This document shows, piece after piece, positions 40,811 to 51,209 of a DNA stretch of 64,000 bases (position 1 is its first letter; every line of letters begins with the position of its first letter). This stretch comes from Sphaerulina vaccinii (lineage: Eukaryota; Ascomycota; Dothideomycetes; Mycosphaerellales; Mycosphaerellaceae). The stretch is from contig JAKUDP010000003.1 in assembly GCA_022570795.1 (NCBI GenBank), positions 496,001 to 560,000 of the forward strand, given 5' to 3'. Made by a program: the position numbers and the translations under genes. Under the pieces are notes generated by a model. That model was not told where the DNA came from, ran no database searches, and saw only the letters and a program-made list of their open reading frames with translations.

Positions 40811-41132
40811 ATGAAACTCCTCAACCTCCTAACACTCACCATAACCGGTGCCGCAGCTCGTGGCTACCTGGCCTGCAACCACGGCACGGCCGGTGACGGA
40901 GGCTGTGAAGCCAAAGGAGAAAACACATACTGCGTGAGTCCTCACTCCCACCTCGAAGACATGTCATATTGTACTGATGTCTGTTGCGCAGTGCATATAC
41001 AGCATTCAAACCACTAAGGGCTTTCCTGCAATGCGAGAGATCACTACCACTACGAAGAATAAGGCGGGCGAAGAGAAATGCACGAGTCAAGGGGAGAGTG
41101 GTTGGAGATATTGTTCGCCGAGGTCGCGGTAG
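40811..41132 (+). CDS. Small secreted cysteine-rich protein (effector-like)
   Basis: Exons 40811-40933 and 40992-41132 join through a 58-nt phase-0 intron (GTGAGT donor, GCGCAG acceptor); 87 residues. A signal peptide (MKLLNLLTLTITGAAA) is followed by a mature basic chain with six cysteines (LACNHG, GGCEAK, a CC pair at the exon junction, EKCTSQ, RYCSPR). The arrangement is that of many apoplastic effectors or antimicrobial-like proteins. Without splicing the frame ends early and loses two cysteines. It sits 0.75 kb from the decayed retrotransposon and is transcribed away from it. No family is recognised. Confidence 0.6.
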
Positions 41133-41545
41133 AGGAGTAAAGGTGTATGGAATCTTGTGTATTGTGCTCCGGTGACGTTCACCTCATAGTCATCGTCCAT
41201 CCTGATTGCATGTAGCAAGCTTTTGATCGTATCCATTCCTAGTAGTCATTCCCTTTCGCCTTAAGCCTCGCAGTCGTAGACAACCTGAAACGTCCTGTTC
41301 TACCCCTCCACCACCGCGTGAAGATGCTCATCTGGCTGTTCCTATGGCTCTCCGTTGCCTCTCGTTTCTCTCATCGCGCATCGGTGTTTCCCCAGGCTGC
41401 TTGGTGGGCGTGAGCGCAGCTGAGAGATTTTGGGCTAATTCGTCAGGTCCGTAAGCTCGTCTCGTCTCCGTTCTACTCCAACGCCATTCCGAACGATTGT
41501 CTCTGCACCACTCAGCCGGGCGTCCACTTATGCCATGGAGTCGTT
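41133..41545. other. Convergent intergenic stretch
   Basis: 3' flanks of the secreted-protein gene and of the 185-aa protein. Nothing supported is seen. Confidence 0.35.
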
Positions 41546-42103
41546 TCACTCCTCTGACTGTGGATCCCATGGCCAACGACTATAGCCCCGCAGCTGCTCC
41601 TGTAGTGCGAGGATACTGGTACCCTGCAAGTCCCACCACCCCACGGACCATGCACTCTTCTGCCAGCAGTAGGATGGAACCTGGAGCCTCAGCGTGCCGG
41701 GCCTAAATGCGCCCACTCGACCTTGCCACCGCGTCAGCCATGCAGCCGCTCTTGCAGCATGGGAGGGAGCATTGAAATCAACTCGAATTTCGCAGATAGC
41801 TGCTTGTGTGAATCCAGAAAGCGACTCGATCCAAGGGCTCAGTACGTCGGCACCTTGCATGACGACGTGAAAGATCTGAGTGGCGCTGAAGTAAAGTTTC
41901 ATGGCCTTTGTGCGAGACTTGTGGTCGATGTGAAGTTGCGCTGGTGGCTCGTAGTCCTTGTCGACAGTGATAATGGCTTTTGGTGTGAGGTCGATCCAGT
42001 GTCCAAGAATCTCGTCCTTAAGCTCCTGTGGAAGAGCTTCAATGTGGTCGAAGAGTCCATCGAGTTCGGCGACGGACATGGCGGGAACGTTGCTGCTCGC
42101 CAT
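41546..42103 (-). CDS. Hypothetical protein with an F-box-like N-terminal motif
   Basis: A 185-residue intronless frame. The opening ELDGLFDHIEALPQELKDEI resembles the short F-box/2EXR-type helix found in many fungal multi-copy hypothetical proteins, followed by conserved-looking segments (KAMKLYFSATQIFHVV, EIRVDFNAP) and an aromatic C-terminus. Such families are large in Dothideomycetes and mostly uncharacterised. The ATG at 42103 is in good position before the motif; no signal peptide. Function unknown. Confidence 0.6.
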   Translation of the reverse strand: MASSNVPAMSVAELDGLFDHIEALPQELKDEILGHWIDLTPKAIITVDKDYEPPAQLHIDHKSRTKAMKLYFSATQIFHVVMQGADVLSPWIESLSGFTQAAICEIRVDFNAPSHAARAAAWLTRWQGRVGAFRPGTLRLQVPSYCWQKSAWSVGWWDLQGTSILALQEQLRGYSRWPWDPQSEE

Positions 42104-42640
42104 AGTGCTTTGGAGAACGACTTTTTGAGGAGAAGTATCGCGCTTAGTCGAATGTGAGCCCGAGTCAAGGTTGGTGAAAGGCGAAGTCGATGTCGATGTC
42201 GAGAAAGAGGAGTTCGAGGTAGCTGGAACTTAAGTATGTTTGGACCTTCAATGCGCGGCTCCAGCCGAGCCTTAGCGTGGTTTCACCGCTGGCTTCACCT
42301 GCAGCTGCAGTATGGTGAATGGTGCCTGTTCACCTGCAGCTGAAGTCCCTTGAACGATGCCTGTGGCCTTATGTCGCCAATGCTGAGAAGGTGTCTCGGT
42401 GCGAAAGGAAAAACCGCATCGCGGGCGGTGGTGCTGCTGTGCGCTTGGTGGGCGCGGAAAGGCGGAGCGGCGCAGAACGAACAGCTCGCAGGGCGGAGGC
42501 CATCTGTGCTAATCAACGGAGGGGTTGTTATGCGGTGTTGTTGTTGAGAAGGTCTCAGAGAAGGATTTCGCAAGGGGTTGAAGACCAGTATCGCAGACTG
42601 GAAAGCGGCCTGGTGACATTGCCGAAAGTGTCTATATCTT
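42104..42640. other. Intergenic stretch with a short direct repeat
   Basis: The phrase 'ttcacctgcagctg' occurs twice (about 42293-42308 and 42328-42344). Otherwise only frames without domains. Confidence 0.35.
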
Positions 42641-44375
42641 CTATATGTACTTGTACGGGTTCATAATACCATTCTGCACATATAGTCAGCTCGTTCTTCC
42701 ACTCAGCGCGAATTATATCATTACTCACCGGATCATATAGTCCTTTTATCTGCTTCATCAGCTTGATCATAGTCTCACTTCTGCTATAACCAATCGCCTC
42801 CTTCTTCGCTAAACCCAATCCATGTTCCGCAGATATACTTCCCTCTCTTTGTTGGATCCATTCAAAGACCCAAGGCTCCAGAACTTTCTCCACTTCTTTA
42901 TCATATCTTCTCGTGCAAACATTCAAATGCAGATTTGAGTCTCCCATATGTCCATAGCCAATGACATCAATGACTGGTTTGCTGTCGTCCTCGGGGTCCA
43001 TGAGGCCGCTGTCTATGAACTTCTGGCGAGCTTCCGAGACAAGATCGTAGAGCTGTGGGAGAGGTATTGATAGATCGTACTTGTAGACACCACCGAAGTG
43101 CTGGGAAGCTTCGCTGACACCCTCTCGGCACGCCCAGAGGTTCTGTGACTGTGTTTCGTTCTCTGCAAGAATACCATCTGCTACTATCTCTTCGCCCATG
43201 ACATGTTCAAGGAAGGCTTCGACCTTTTCGCGATCGTGTTCGGCGTTCGATCCGGATGTTTCGATCAGGCAGTAGAATGGGTATTCACCTTCGAGAGGAA
43301 GCTTGCCACCTGTCGCGCGGGTGTAGATCTTTTGTGAATTGCCGTCCATGAGTTCGAAGGCGGATAAGATCTCTTGGAGGTAGCCTTTAGCTTCCTTGAA
43401 AGCTTGCTGCACTTTCTCGTACGATTCCAGTCCGAAGTAAGCAACATTGACAGCAGGTGAACGCTGTGGCGTTAGTATCGATACTGCTGTAACAATACCG
43501 ATGGTGCCTTCTCCTCCGATGAACAGCTGCTTGAGATCATATCCAGTGTTGTTCTTGCGCAGCTTTCCAAGGTCGTCCACGATTGTGCCGTCAGGCAGAA
43601 CGGCTTCGAGGCCGAGCACATTACCGTGCAAGCTGCCATAACGAAGCAATCGTAGACCTCCAGCGTTGGTGGCGATGTTGCCACCCAACTGACAGGTTCC
43701 TTTCGCAGCAAGATCCAGAGGAAAGATATGTCCATGCTCAGCTAGGTGATTGTCTGCGGCTTCGAGCACCACACCAGCGTCTGCTACCAGAATGCCAGAA
43801 ACCTCATCGAACTCACGAATCCTGTTCATTCGAGCCAGATTGATGATGATCTCGTCAAACACGGGAACAGAGCCTCCGACCAGACCAGTGTTGCCACCCT
43901 GAGGGTTTACAGCGATCAGATTGTCGTTGCAGTACTTCAAGATCTTGCTAACTTCTTCTGTCGAACCTGGCTTAACGACTAACTTCGTCTTGCCCCTGTA
44001 CTTTCTCATCCAGTCTGCATTATAACCCGCCAGATCGCTTGTTGCATCCTGAGTGACTCCATCAATGATAGCATTGTCTGCGCCTAGCACATCCTTGAAG
44101 AACTTGACATCGTTCTCGTCGAGCTCCTTGAACCGGGAGTCTCTCTTGATCTGTGGGTAAGAGTCGGTAGTGTACTTGATCTCTTTGGTATTGCTGACTC
44201 CAGATCGTGATTCGGGTACATCGTGTTCGGCATTAGATGCGGTCGTCGAAGCCTGAGCATAGTATCGTATGCATGATGCTTGATATGCTGGGCGGAGGTG
44301 TGCTGGCTGCTGGAACGCCCTATTCGCCACCCGTATGCGCCTGAGAGCAGGCAGACATCTGTTCACGGCCACCAT
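42641..44375 (-). CDS. DLD2: Mitochondrial FAD-linked D-2-hydroxyacid dehydrogenase (DLD2 / D-2-hydroxyglutarate dehydrogenase type)
   Basis: Exons 42729-44375 and 42641-42673, with a 55-nt intron (GTGAGT donor, GTGCAG acceptor); 559 residues. The last exon of 11 codons supplies the family end, LYDP-NGIMNPYKYI; reading through the intron gives a longer, unrelated tail. The first 60 residues are a basic mitochondrial presequence. The FAD PCMH fold shows NPQGGNTGLVGGSVPV (about residue 150), GGNIATNAGG and FIGGEGTIGIVT. The C-terminal part has the metal-binding pattern GHMGDSNLHLN and EHGLGLAKK. The enzyme oxidises D-2-hydroxyglutarate or D-lactate. The choice between those substrates is inferred from resemblance. 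Confidence 0.88.
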
Positions 44376-44619
44376 CTTGTCGTGTATAGGAGAGGTGTGA
44401 TAGAGGACAAGAAAGAAGCAATTCTGATGTCAATGTCCTTTGGGAGGCGACAACGAAGCTTTCGGTTGATGCCGAGAGAGAGAGCTTGACGCGTTTGGGC
44501 AGTCGCCTGGAGCTCACTTTCTACTTTACAACGAACGAACGAAACATCGACAAGAACAAACACATCCACTCCCAGGCGAATCCATCTAAACAGAAAGACA
44601 GTCAACACACACCGCAAAG

Positions 44620-45525
44620 ATGGCATCTGGCTACGACCGCGCGCTGTCGGTCTTCTCTCCCGATGGCCACGTCTTCCAGGTCGAATACGCTCTCGAAGCC
44701 GTCAAGCGAGGAACATGCGCCGTTGCTGTCAAGGGAACTGCCAAAGATGACCAAGTCGTCGTGATGGGCTGCGAGAAGAAGTCGGCTCTCAAACTGCAAG
44801 ACACCCGCATTACGCCTTCCAAGATCTCCATGGTCGACACCCACGTCTGCTTAGCCTTTGCTGGACTCAACGCTGATGCTCGAATTTTGGTCGACAAGGC
44901 GCGATTGGAGGCGCAATCGCATCGTCTGACTGTCGAGGATCCTGTCACGATTGAGTACATCACGAAATATGTAGCTGGTGTGCAGCAGCGATACACACAG
45001 TCAGGAGGTGTGAGGCCGTTTGGCATCAGCACACTTATTGTGGGCTTTGACCCAGGTAGCAAGGATGCGAGACTGTACCAGACGGAGCCTTCTGGTATCT
45101 ACAGCGCGTGGTAGGTTCTTCCAACAGCAGGCACACCATATGTGAAGTACTAATGAGATGACAGGAAAGCAAACGCCATTGGCCGCTCATCCAAGACCGT
45201 CCGCGAGTTCCTCGAACGCAACCACAAGGACAACATGACACGAGCCGAGACGATCGAGTTGACAATCAAGTCTTTGCTGGAAGTCGTGCAGACAGGAGCC
45301 AAGAACATCGAGATCGCCATCATGGCACCTGGCAAGACAGTGGAGATGCTGCCATCGGAAGACATCGAGAAGATCGTGGAGAAGATCAACAGCGATAAGG
45401 ACGCTGCTGCCGAGGCGACTTCAGGGAGACGAGGTGGACGAGGAGGAGCTACGGGTACTGATGCTTCAGGCTCAGGAGAGCAGGTCCTAGCTTCACGACC
45501 AGCTGGAGATGCTCCTCCAGAGTAA
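44620..45525 (+). CDS. PRE6: 20S proteasome subunit alpha-4 (PSMA7/Pre6 type)
   Basis: Exons 44620-45110 and 45165-45525 (54-nt phase-2 intron, GTAGGT donor, TACTAAT branch, GACAG acceptor) give 283 residues. The alpha-type signature YDRALSVFSPDGHVFQVEYA is at the N-terminus. SHRLTVEDPVTIEYI, RPFGISTLIVGFD and the junction SAWKANAIGRSSKTVREFL identify alpha-4. The subunit is part of the outer ring that gates the proteasome. The C-terminal ~45 residues beyond the usual fold are unusual: Gly/Arg-rich (RRGGRGG) then Ser/Gly/Ala-rich. The ATG follows a clean CGCAAAG context. Confidence 0.93.
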
Positions 45526-45826
45526 GAAAGCATGAAAGACTATGGCATAGAGAAGACGGCGTTCGAACGAGCTTGACGAGTATGTACAATACCCGGATGC
45601 TGCTGCTTGTTGTCAGGAGCAGAAACAGACATCCCGAATGCATGATACACCCATGAGCACCCTCGACACCCATTCTCATGCTCCGATACACAGTCGTATC
45701 TCCTTCGCTACAGTTCGTTCGACTGAGCCATCGAAGATAATGCTGGCACACCGAGCGAGTCGCTCTCATGATCAGAGACATACCTCTCGTCCACGCCACT
45801 TGCGCCCCAATGCAGCTACGACCCGT

Positions 45827-47178
45827 TCACTTCGTCTCCGCATTCAACCCACTCTTCGTCCCCACAATACTGACAACATCCTCATCACTCACAACATGAG
45901 CCAACCCACACCTCTGCGGCACATGCTTTGCACTCGCACCCCAAACAAGCGCATACTTAAAAGAATCCTTCATACTCCTATGAAGCGAATCACAAACATC
46001 CTCAATCGTACTTCCATGTCTTACAATCAACGCCTCGTTGAAATCGGGCTCAATCCCTTTGCGTTTCGTATAGATTCGAATCAAGTTGAGTTCTGTCCAG
46101 CAGCGATCGACGACGTCGCGGACTCCGAGGTCTAGTTCGCACGACATCACGGCGGTGTTGGGCTCTCGGGCGAGCTTGTCGAGAAATTCGAGATTTACGC
46201 TGTCGATTTTGTTGTAGACGTAGAGGCATTTGATGTAGGTTCTGTGGTCTTTCATTATTACGTCGATGAATTGGTCGACGGTTGCTATAACCAAACAACA
46301 GAAGTCAGTCATCTGTAGACGATAGGGGCGGGTGGATGGACTTACCGTTCTCGTCTCTTATGAGTACTTCGGCATTCAGAATCCGATAATCCTTCAAGAT
46401 ATTATACAACATCTTCTGATCCAAATTCTTCGGCTGAGCCTGAAAGGTAATCTTCACGCCCCCAGCAGCTTTCGGTTTGAGATATATGTTCGGTGGATCC
46501 TGATTCAATCTGATCCCGACAGCTTCCAATTCCGCTTCCAATAAAGCGCGTTGTTCAGCACGTTTCGTGGCATCAAGAACCATGACAATCATATCACTTG
46601 TCTTTGCAGCTGAAATGACTTGTCGTCCTCGACCTTTCCCTTCTGCGGCACCTTCGATGATACCAGGGAGATCGAGAATTTGAATCTCCGCTCCGCCGTA
46701 TTCGAGGACTCCGGGGATGGCTGTGAGGGTTGTGAAAGAGTAGGCTGCAACTTCGGATTTGGTTTTTGTGATTTTGGAGAGGAAGGTGGATTTTCCGACT
46801 GAAGGGAACCCGACGAGTGCTATTCGTGCATCGCCGGATTTGCTGACATCGAAACCCGTGCCTTCTGCGCCTGCGGTTTTCGTGGGCTCCAGTAGTTGTG
46901 CTCTTAGTCGTGCGAGTTTGCCTTTGAGCAGACCGAGATGGTAATCTGATGATACTCAGTCATGGCTTCTTCTTAAGTCTCAGGGGGCGACGGGAGTGAC
47001 ATACTGGTGGCCTTGTTTTCTTCAAGATGTCAGTCCAGTCCGAATACTTCATTTTCGGGTCTCCATACTTTGTGTTCTACTCATCTCCTCCTCAATCCTG
47101 CAACGCCATCAGCTTCCAAATCCGTCGACTTGCCACCAGAATTCCATACTCCTTGATCTTGTCTGTGATGTTCACCAT
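45827..47178 (-). CDS. RBG2: DRG-family GTPase (Rbg2-like), five exons including a 15-nt exon
   Basis: Exons 47150-47178, 47069-47097, 47005-47019, 46346-46945 and 45827-46284; 376 residues and all phases agree. Exons 1-3 encode MVNITDKIKEIEEEMSRTQK, the family coiled-coil start, then NKATNYHLGLLKGKLARLR. The G domain has GFPSVGKST (G1), DLPGIIEGA (G3) and NKID (G4), with the DRG insertion NIYLKPKAAGGVKITF. The C-terminal TGS part has YTKRKGIEPDF and ALVWGASAKHVPQRCGL. DRG proteins bind ribosomes with a DFRP partner and help translation elongation. Rbg2 rather than Rbg1 is suggested by the NIYLKPK and PQRxGL segments. Confidence 0.88.
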
Positions 47179-47564
47179 CCTGGCGAAGTGTGCTCGCGAT
47201 GCCGCGAGCTGCTGTAGAAACGAGAAAAAGAAGTGTATGCCGATATGTTCAGATTGCTAGTCCTGCTTGAACATTCAAAGTGAAGTGGATCTTTTCGCTG
47301 TCTCAGTCCCAGCCGCGTGCGCTAGTCAAGAACAGTGCAGTGGTCTGAGTGAGCTCCTTCCCGTTTCGTGACGTCGTTGTACAAATATCGCGTTCCCACT
47401 TCTCGTTCTCTTCTGTTCTCTTGCAAGGTGAGTGCCTGACGCGTCATATGACATTCCATTTGGTGGCTGCTTACAAAGAAGAGTGCAGATATTGATTTGT
47501 CCCTTCGAGCCATGATAGCAAGACGTTCACTTCAGAAACCATACTCCAGAGTTCGACAACCAGA
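47179..47564. promoter_or_regulatory. Divergent promoter between the DRG GTPase and the acyltransferase-like gene
   Basis: A 386-bp head-to-head spacer containing CGTCACGAAACGGGAA-like GC-rich patches (about 47360-47380). No clear TATA box. Confidence 0.35.
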
Positions 47565-49187
47565 ATGCTGCCTCCAGGCTTAGAAACGCCACGACAAGTC
47601 AAGGCCTACTACGAAGAACGATATAATGCATACATTGATTCTGGAGAATACCTACCATTCATATACCCCTGGGCAACGTTAGGAGCATTTCTATGTTTAG
47701 TCTACCTACTCTTCGATCATCGGAAGAGCCCAACACTACAAGCCTTACGATTTCCTACCTTTGGTGTCTCGGTAGCTTTCTCAGCATGGTGTATTCTCAA
47801 CATGAAGGCGCGAAGTGCACCAGCAGCTTATGGTGTTGGCTTGATCTCCGCCTGGGGCACACTGTGGACGTCCAGTCTGATGTTCTTCAACGATTGCCAA
47901 ACAGACTTCAGGCGTCTAGAAAAAGCAGATGAGGCTGCTCTTCAGAAGACCCTATCGTTACAGAACGGCACAGAGTCAGAATACGAAAAGCTCCCAACAG
48001 CAGCTAAGAAGCTTGCGAAGAAAGCTGCACTCCAGTCCTCAGAAGACCATGCAACTCAGAGTGCATCTCAAAGAACAGGTCCCGTCTTCTGGCAGCCATA
48101 CCCAGCTCACTTCCCTTCTCGCCTCGACTGGATCTTAGATCTCTTCTGCAACTTCCGTGGTATGGGCTGGTCCTTCCAAACTACCGGGATTCCCAAACCA
48201 CCAAAGCACATCGAACTCCAGCTTCTAGGCTACGACAGTCCACAAAACGCCAGCGATCCGATCAAAACAGTCAGTCACACAGGAGTTACACGTTTCTCTT
48301 CCCGACAAGCAGTTCTGCGCTACATTTTCCCACGCCTCGTCGCAGGGGCCATAGCCCTCGACATCATCAAGACTTTGATGCATCACGATGCTTACTTCTG
48401 GGGATACATGGATGCCGTACCACCCTCATGGCTTCCTACCGCCATAGCGCAGTCCGCGATCCTGGTCCGATCCTATCGCTTGCTACTCAGTTTCGCCGGT
48501 ATAACAATCGCTCTCAATTGTATCTTTCGCCTGGGACCTCTCTTCTTCTGCTTCATACTCAGTCCCGCACGAATAGGTCTTCGTGGTGAAGCCTTTCTCA
48601 ACCCTGTCGATTTTTTCGGCAACTTCTCACTAGTCTTTGAGAAAGGTCTGGCAGGTTGGTGGGGAGGTTTCTGGCATCAGACTTTTCGATTTGCGTTTGA
48701 AGCACCGGCTTCGAGATTATTGGAGGTTCTGAAGATTGAGAAGAAATCGCAGACCGGGAAGCTGGTGGGTTTGGCTGTAGCTTTTGGACTTTCTGGATGT
48801 TTGCATGCTTGTGGGAGTTATACACAGCTAGGAGATACAAGGCCTTTCGGAGGGCCCTTCAGCTTCTTCGCTATGCAGGCTGTGGGTATTGTGCTGCAGA
48901 TGGGTATTGCTGGGCAGATGAAGTCGACAGGCATCAGTGCGAAGATACCTTCGTTCGTAAGCGCAATCGGAAACTTCGTGTTCACGATAGTATGGATGTA
49001 CTGGACTGCTCCACTCCTTGTGGATGACTTTGCCAAAGGTGGCGTGTGGCTATACGAGCCTCTGGTCATCAGTCCTCTGCAAATTCTGGGCTTCGGTGCC
49101 AAAGACGATAATGGGTGGGATTTGTGGTATGGCCTAGTATTCTGGCGTACTGGAAAAGGATGGTTGGACACTGGTCTCGCGTTCTGA
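47565..49187 (+). CDS. Wax-synthase-like membrane-bound O-acyltransferase
   Basis: A 540-residue intronless protein with about eight hydrophobic spans, the first near residues 38-52 (WATLGAFLCLVYLLF). The wax-synthase-domain block is clear: FWHQTFRFAFEAPASRLLEVL (about residues 365-390) and SGCLHACGSYTQLGD, with the likely active His in LHACG, as in fungal MBOAT relatives that acylate or acetylate terpenoids and other secondary metabolites. A long soluble loop (about 120-190) is Lys/Ala-rich. The acceptor is unknown. It converges with an MFS gene whose stop is only 84 bp away. Confidence 0.75.
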   Translation: MLPPGLETPRQVKAYYEERYNAYIDSGEYLPFIYPWATLGAFLCLVYLLFDHRKSPTLQALRFPTFGVSVAFSAWCILNMKARSAPAAYGVGLISAWGTLWTSSLMFFNDCQTDFRRLEKADEAALQKTLSLQNGTESEYEKLPTAAKKLAKKAALQSSEDHATQSASQRTGPVFWQPYPAHFPSRLDWILDLFCNFRGMGWSFQTTGIPKPPKHIELQLLGYDSPQNASDPIKTVSHTGVTRFSSRQAVLRYIFPRLVAGAIALDIIKTLMHHDAYFWGYMDAVPPSWLPTAIAQSAILVRSYRLLLSFAGITIALNCIFRLGPLFFCFILSPARIGLRGEAFLNPVDFFGNFSLVFEKGLAGWWGGFWHQTFRFAFEAPASRLLEVLKIEKKSQTGKLVGLAVAFGLSGCLHACGSYTQLGDTRPFGGPFSFFAMQAVGIVLQMGIAGQMKSTGISAKIPSFVSAIGNFVFTIVWMYWTAPLLVDDFAKGGVWLYEPLVISPLQILGFGAKDDNGWDLWYGLVFWRTGKGWLDTGLAF

Positions 49188-49270
49188 ACGTTGCATGGCA
49201 TTGCATATTGAGCCTTACGAAGATTTGGTATATATATAGACCTGTACAATTATACTCTGTTAGCACTTTC

Positions 49271-50714
49271 TCATGGCTTCTTCGTACTACCATTAGCCTT
49301 TGCCGTGCCATTCGCAACAGCTTCCTTCACTGCTTTAGCTGGCTTCTTGACCTCAAGTCCCTTCGGAGCCTTGAGACCTCCAAAGACCAGTCCGCAAACA
49401 GCGACCATACCAGATCCACCGATCATATATGCAGTATCTCTTCCTGCCCACCAGTATAACGAGCAGAAGATCAAAGGACCCAGTGCTCTACCAGCTTGTC
49501 CGAAACTTCTGTGATTGCCCAATTTCTCTCCTCTCTGATCTTTGCTCGCTTCGAAGCTGCTTAAGCTGTTCAGACCCGTGACAACAGTCGAGCTTGTCAC
49601 TGCCAATAGTGCTGCTGCGATATATAGCTCTTTCTCGGTTGTCGTCCTCGATAGAAGGAAGAATGCAACAGCCGCTGATAGAACTCCAAGCTGTACCACG
49701 CGTAAAGGGTGCATGCGTCGCGTGACGCCTCCTTGTAGGATTGAAGCCACGAGACCAATGAATCCGAGGAGCTTGCCGGACTGCTTGGAGCCGTACGAGA
49801 AGAGATCGTAGGTCATGAAGGGCAGGGAGAATTCCATGCCTGAGAAGAAGAGGATGAATGTGAAGTGCGTCATGTTCAGAAGCAAATGCGAGTTCGTCCT
49901 TGTATGCTTCTCGACTGGATTGTTGTTCTCCGTGGCTTTGCTGCCATTCGTCTTCGGTTGGTGGGCGCGGTGCGTTTCGGGAAGGGCGTAATAGAGGTAT
50001 ACAGTCTCGGTGACGATCAGCGCGAGAGAGACGCCAGCAGCGGTTGCGAACGGGTTCGCGGCGACACTGCTGATCGTGGACAGCCATGCTCCCAAGGCTG
50101 GCCCGAAAGTGAAAGCAATCGAAAAGCAAGCTCCTACCAGAGCCATCGTCTTGCCTCGGTCCTGGTCAGTTGAGATATCGGTCGCGATGGCCAGAGCGAG
50201 CTGGACATTACCCTCGCTCAATCCTCCCACAATACGGCTTGCCAGAAACGTGCGGAAGTCTGTAGCAGCGCACCACAGAGCTACTGAAGCAATGTTGCCG
50301 CACATTGAGCAGAGGAGCGCCGTTCGCCTGCCATGTTTGTCTGACAGGATTCCAATTACAGGAGATACGATAGCCTGGCACAGTGAGAAAAGTGATCCCA
50401 GAGCTCCTCCAAGCAGGACAATATCATATCGATCGTTGATTGGCTTCTTGAAGCTGTTTTTGTACGCGTTCAGTCCGTGGAGGATTTGCGATAGCACTGT
50501 AGAGTCCGATTGTGTCTCGACATTGCGGTAGAACTCCAAGAGCTTCGGGAAGAGTGGCAGGATGAAGGTGAAGGAGATCTAGGTACTCTGCATGTTAGCC
50601 GTTTGACGATATAGCTGGACCACTGCCGGCATATAACCTTACCAGATCCAAAATCAAGGATATCACCAGGACTTTGAGGACCTTCTTCCTCTGCTGTGGT
50701 GAGAATTCGGCCAT
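49271..50714 (-). CDS. MFS carrier (tetracycline-resistance-like / MFSD10-like)
   Basis: Exons 50643-50714 and 49271-50578 (64-nt intron, GTAAGG donor, GCTAAC branch, CCTAG acceptor) give 459 residues. The short first exon adds MAEFSPQQRKKVLKVLVISL, and the join ILDL-ISFTFILPLFPKL completes the first membrane span. Reading only the long frame would start inside the first loop. MFS motif A is GILSDKHGRRTALL, with ASRIVGGLSEGNVQLA in span 4 and 12 spans in all. The protein is an organic-ion or drug exporter type; the substrate is unknown. The C-terminal tail is Lys/Ala-rich. Confidence 0.85.
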
Positions 50715-51209
50715 GTTCGTTGCTGTAGACACCAAGAGATGGACGAGAAGAACAGATCAAGACTGCCAAAAGACACACACTTGAGGGGAAACGACTAGTT
50801 TATGGAGATGTCGACATCAGCAAGAAAGGACAGATGGCGACTGGACAATTCCTCGGCTTGAAGAGAAACCGGACAATCCTTCGACGCGTTGGCTAGAGAT
50901 GGAGATGATCATCGCGTCTGTGGCTGCACTGGCTTGCTGTGGCGCTGACATGCCCCGCCCTGCAGGAGGAGGCGGTATCAACCCTATTTCGAATGCTTGT
51001 CTTGGTGATTTCGTGATTTCGTCAAACTCCGATGGCGGCGGTGACGGAGCACAACAGGGAAAAAAAGTCGCCGCCATTGAGGTCGCTCAACTAAAGGACC
51101 GCTATCAAACGCCGTAGTTAAGCGAAGGCATAAGGCATAACAGAAGCAGTATAATACTTCTTCTACAGGACACTCCAAACACCAACACATCAGACACGAA
51201 ATTGCAATC
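50715..51209. promoter_or_regulatory. Divergent promoter between the MFS carrier and LYS9
   Basis: A 495-bp head-to-head spacer. An 86-codon minus frame (50817-51077) has no domain and is not called. The right end is the LYS9 leader. Confidence 0.35.

Noticed and set aside
42555..42728. Longer C-terminal tail of the D-2-hydroxyacid dehydrogenase frame
   Set aside because: Splicing at 42674-42728 gives the expected short family end; the tail is intron and 3' flank.
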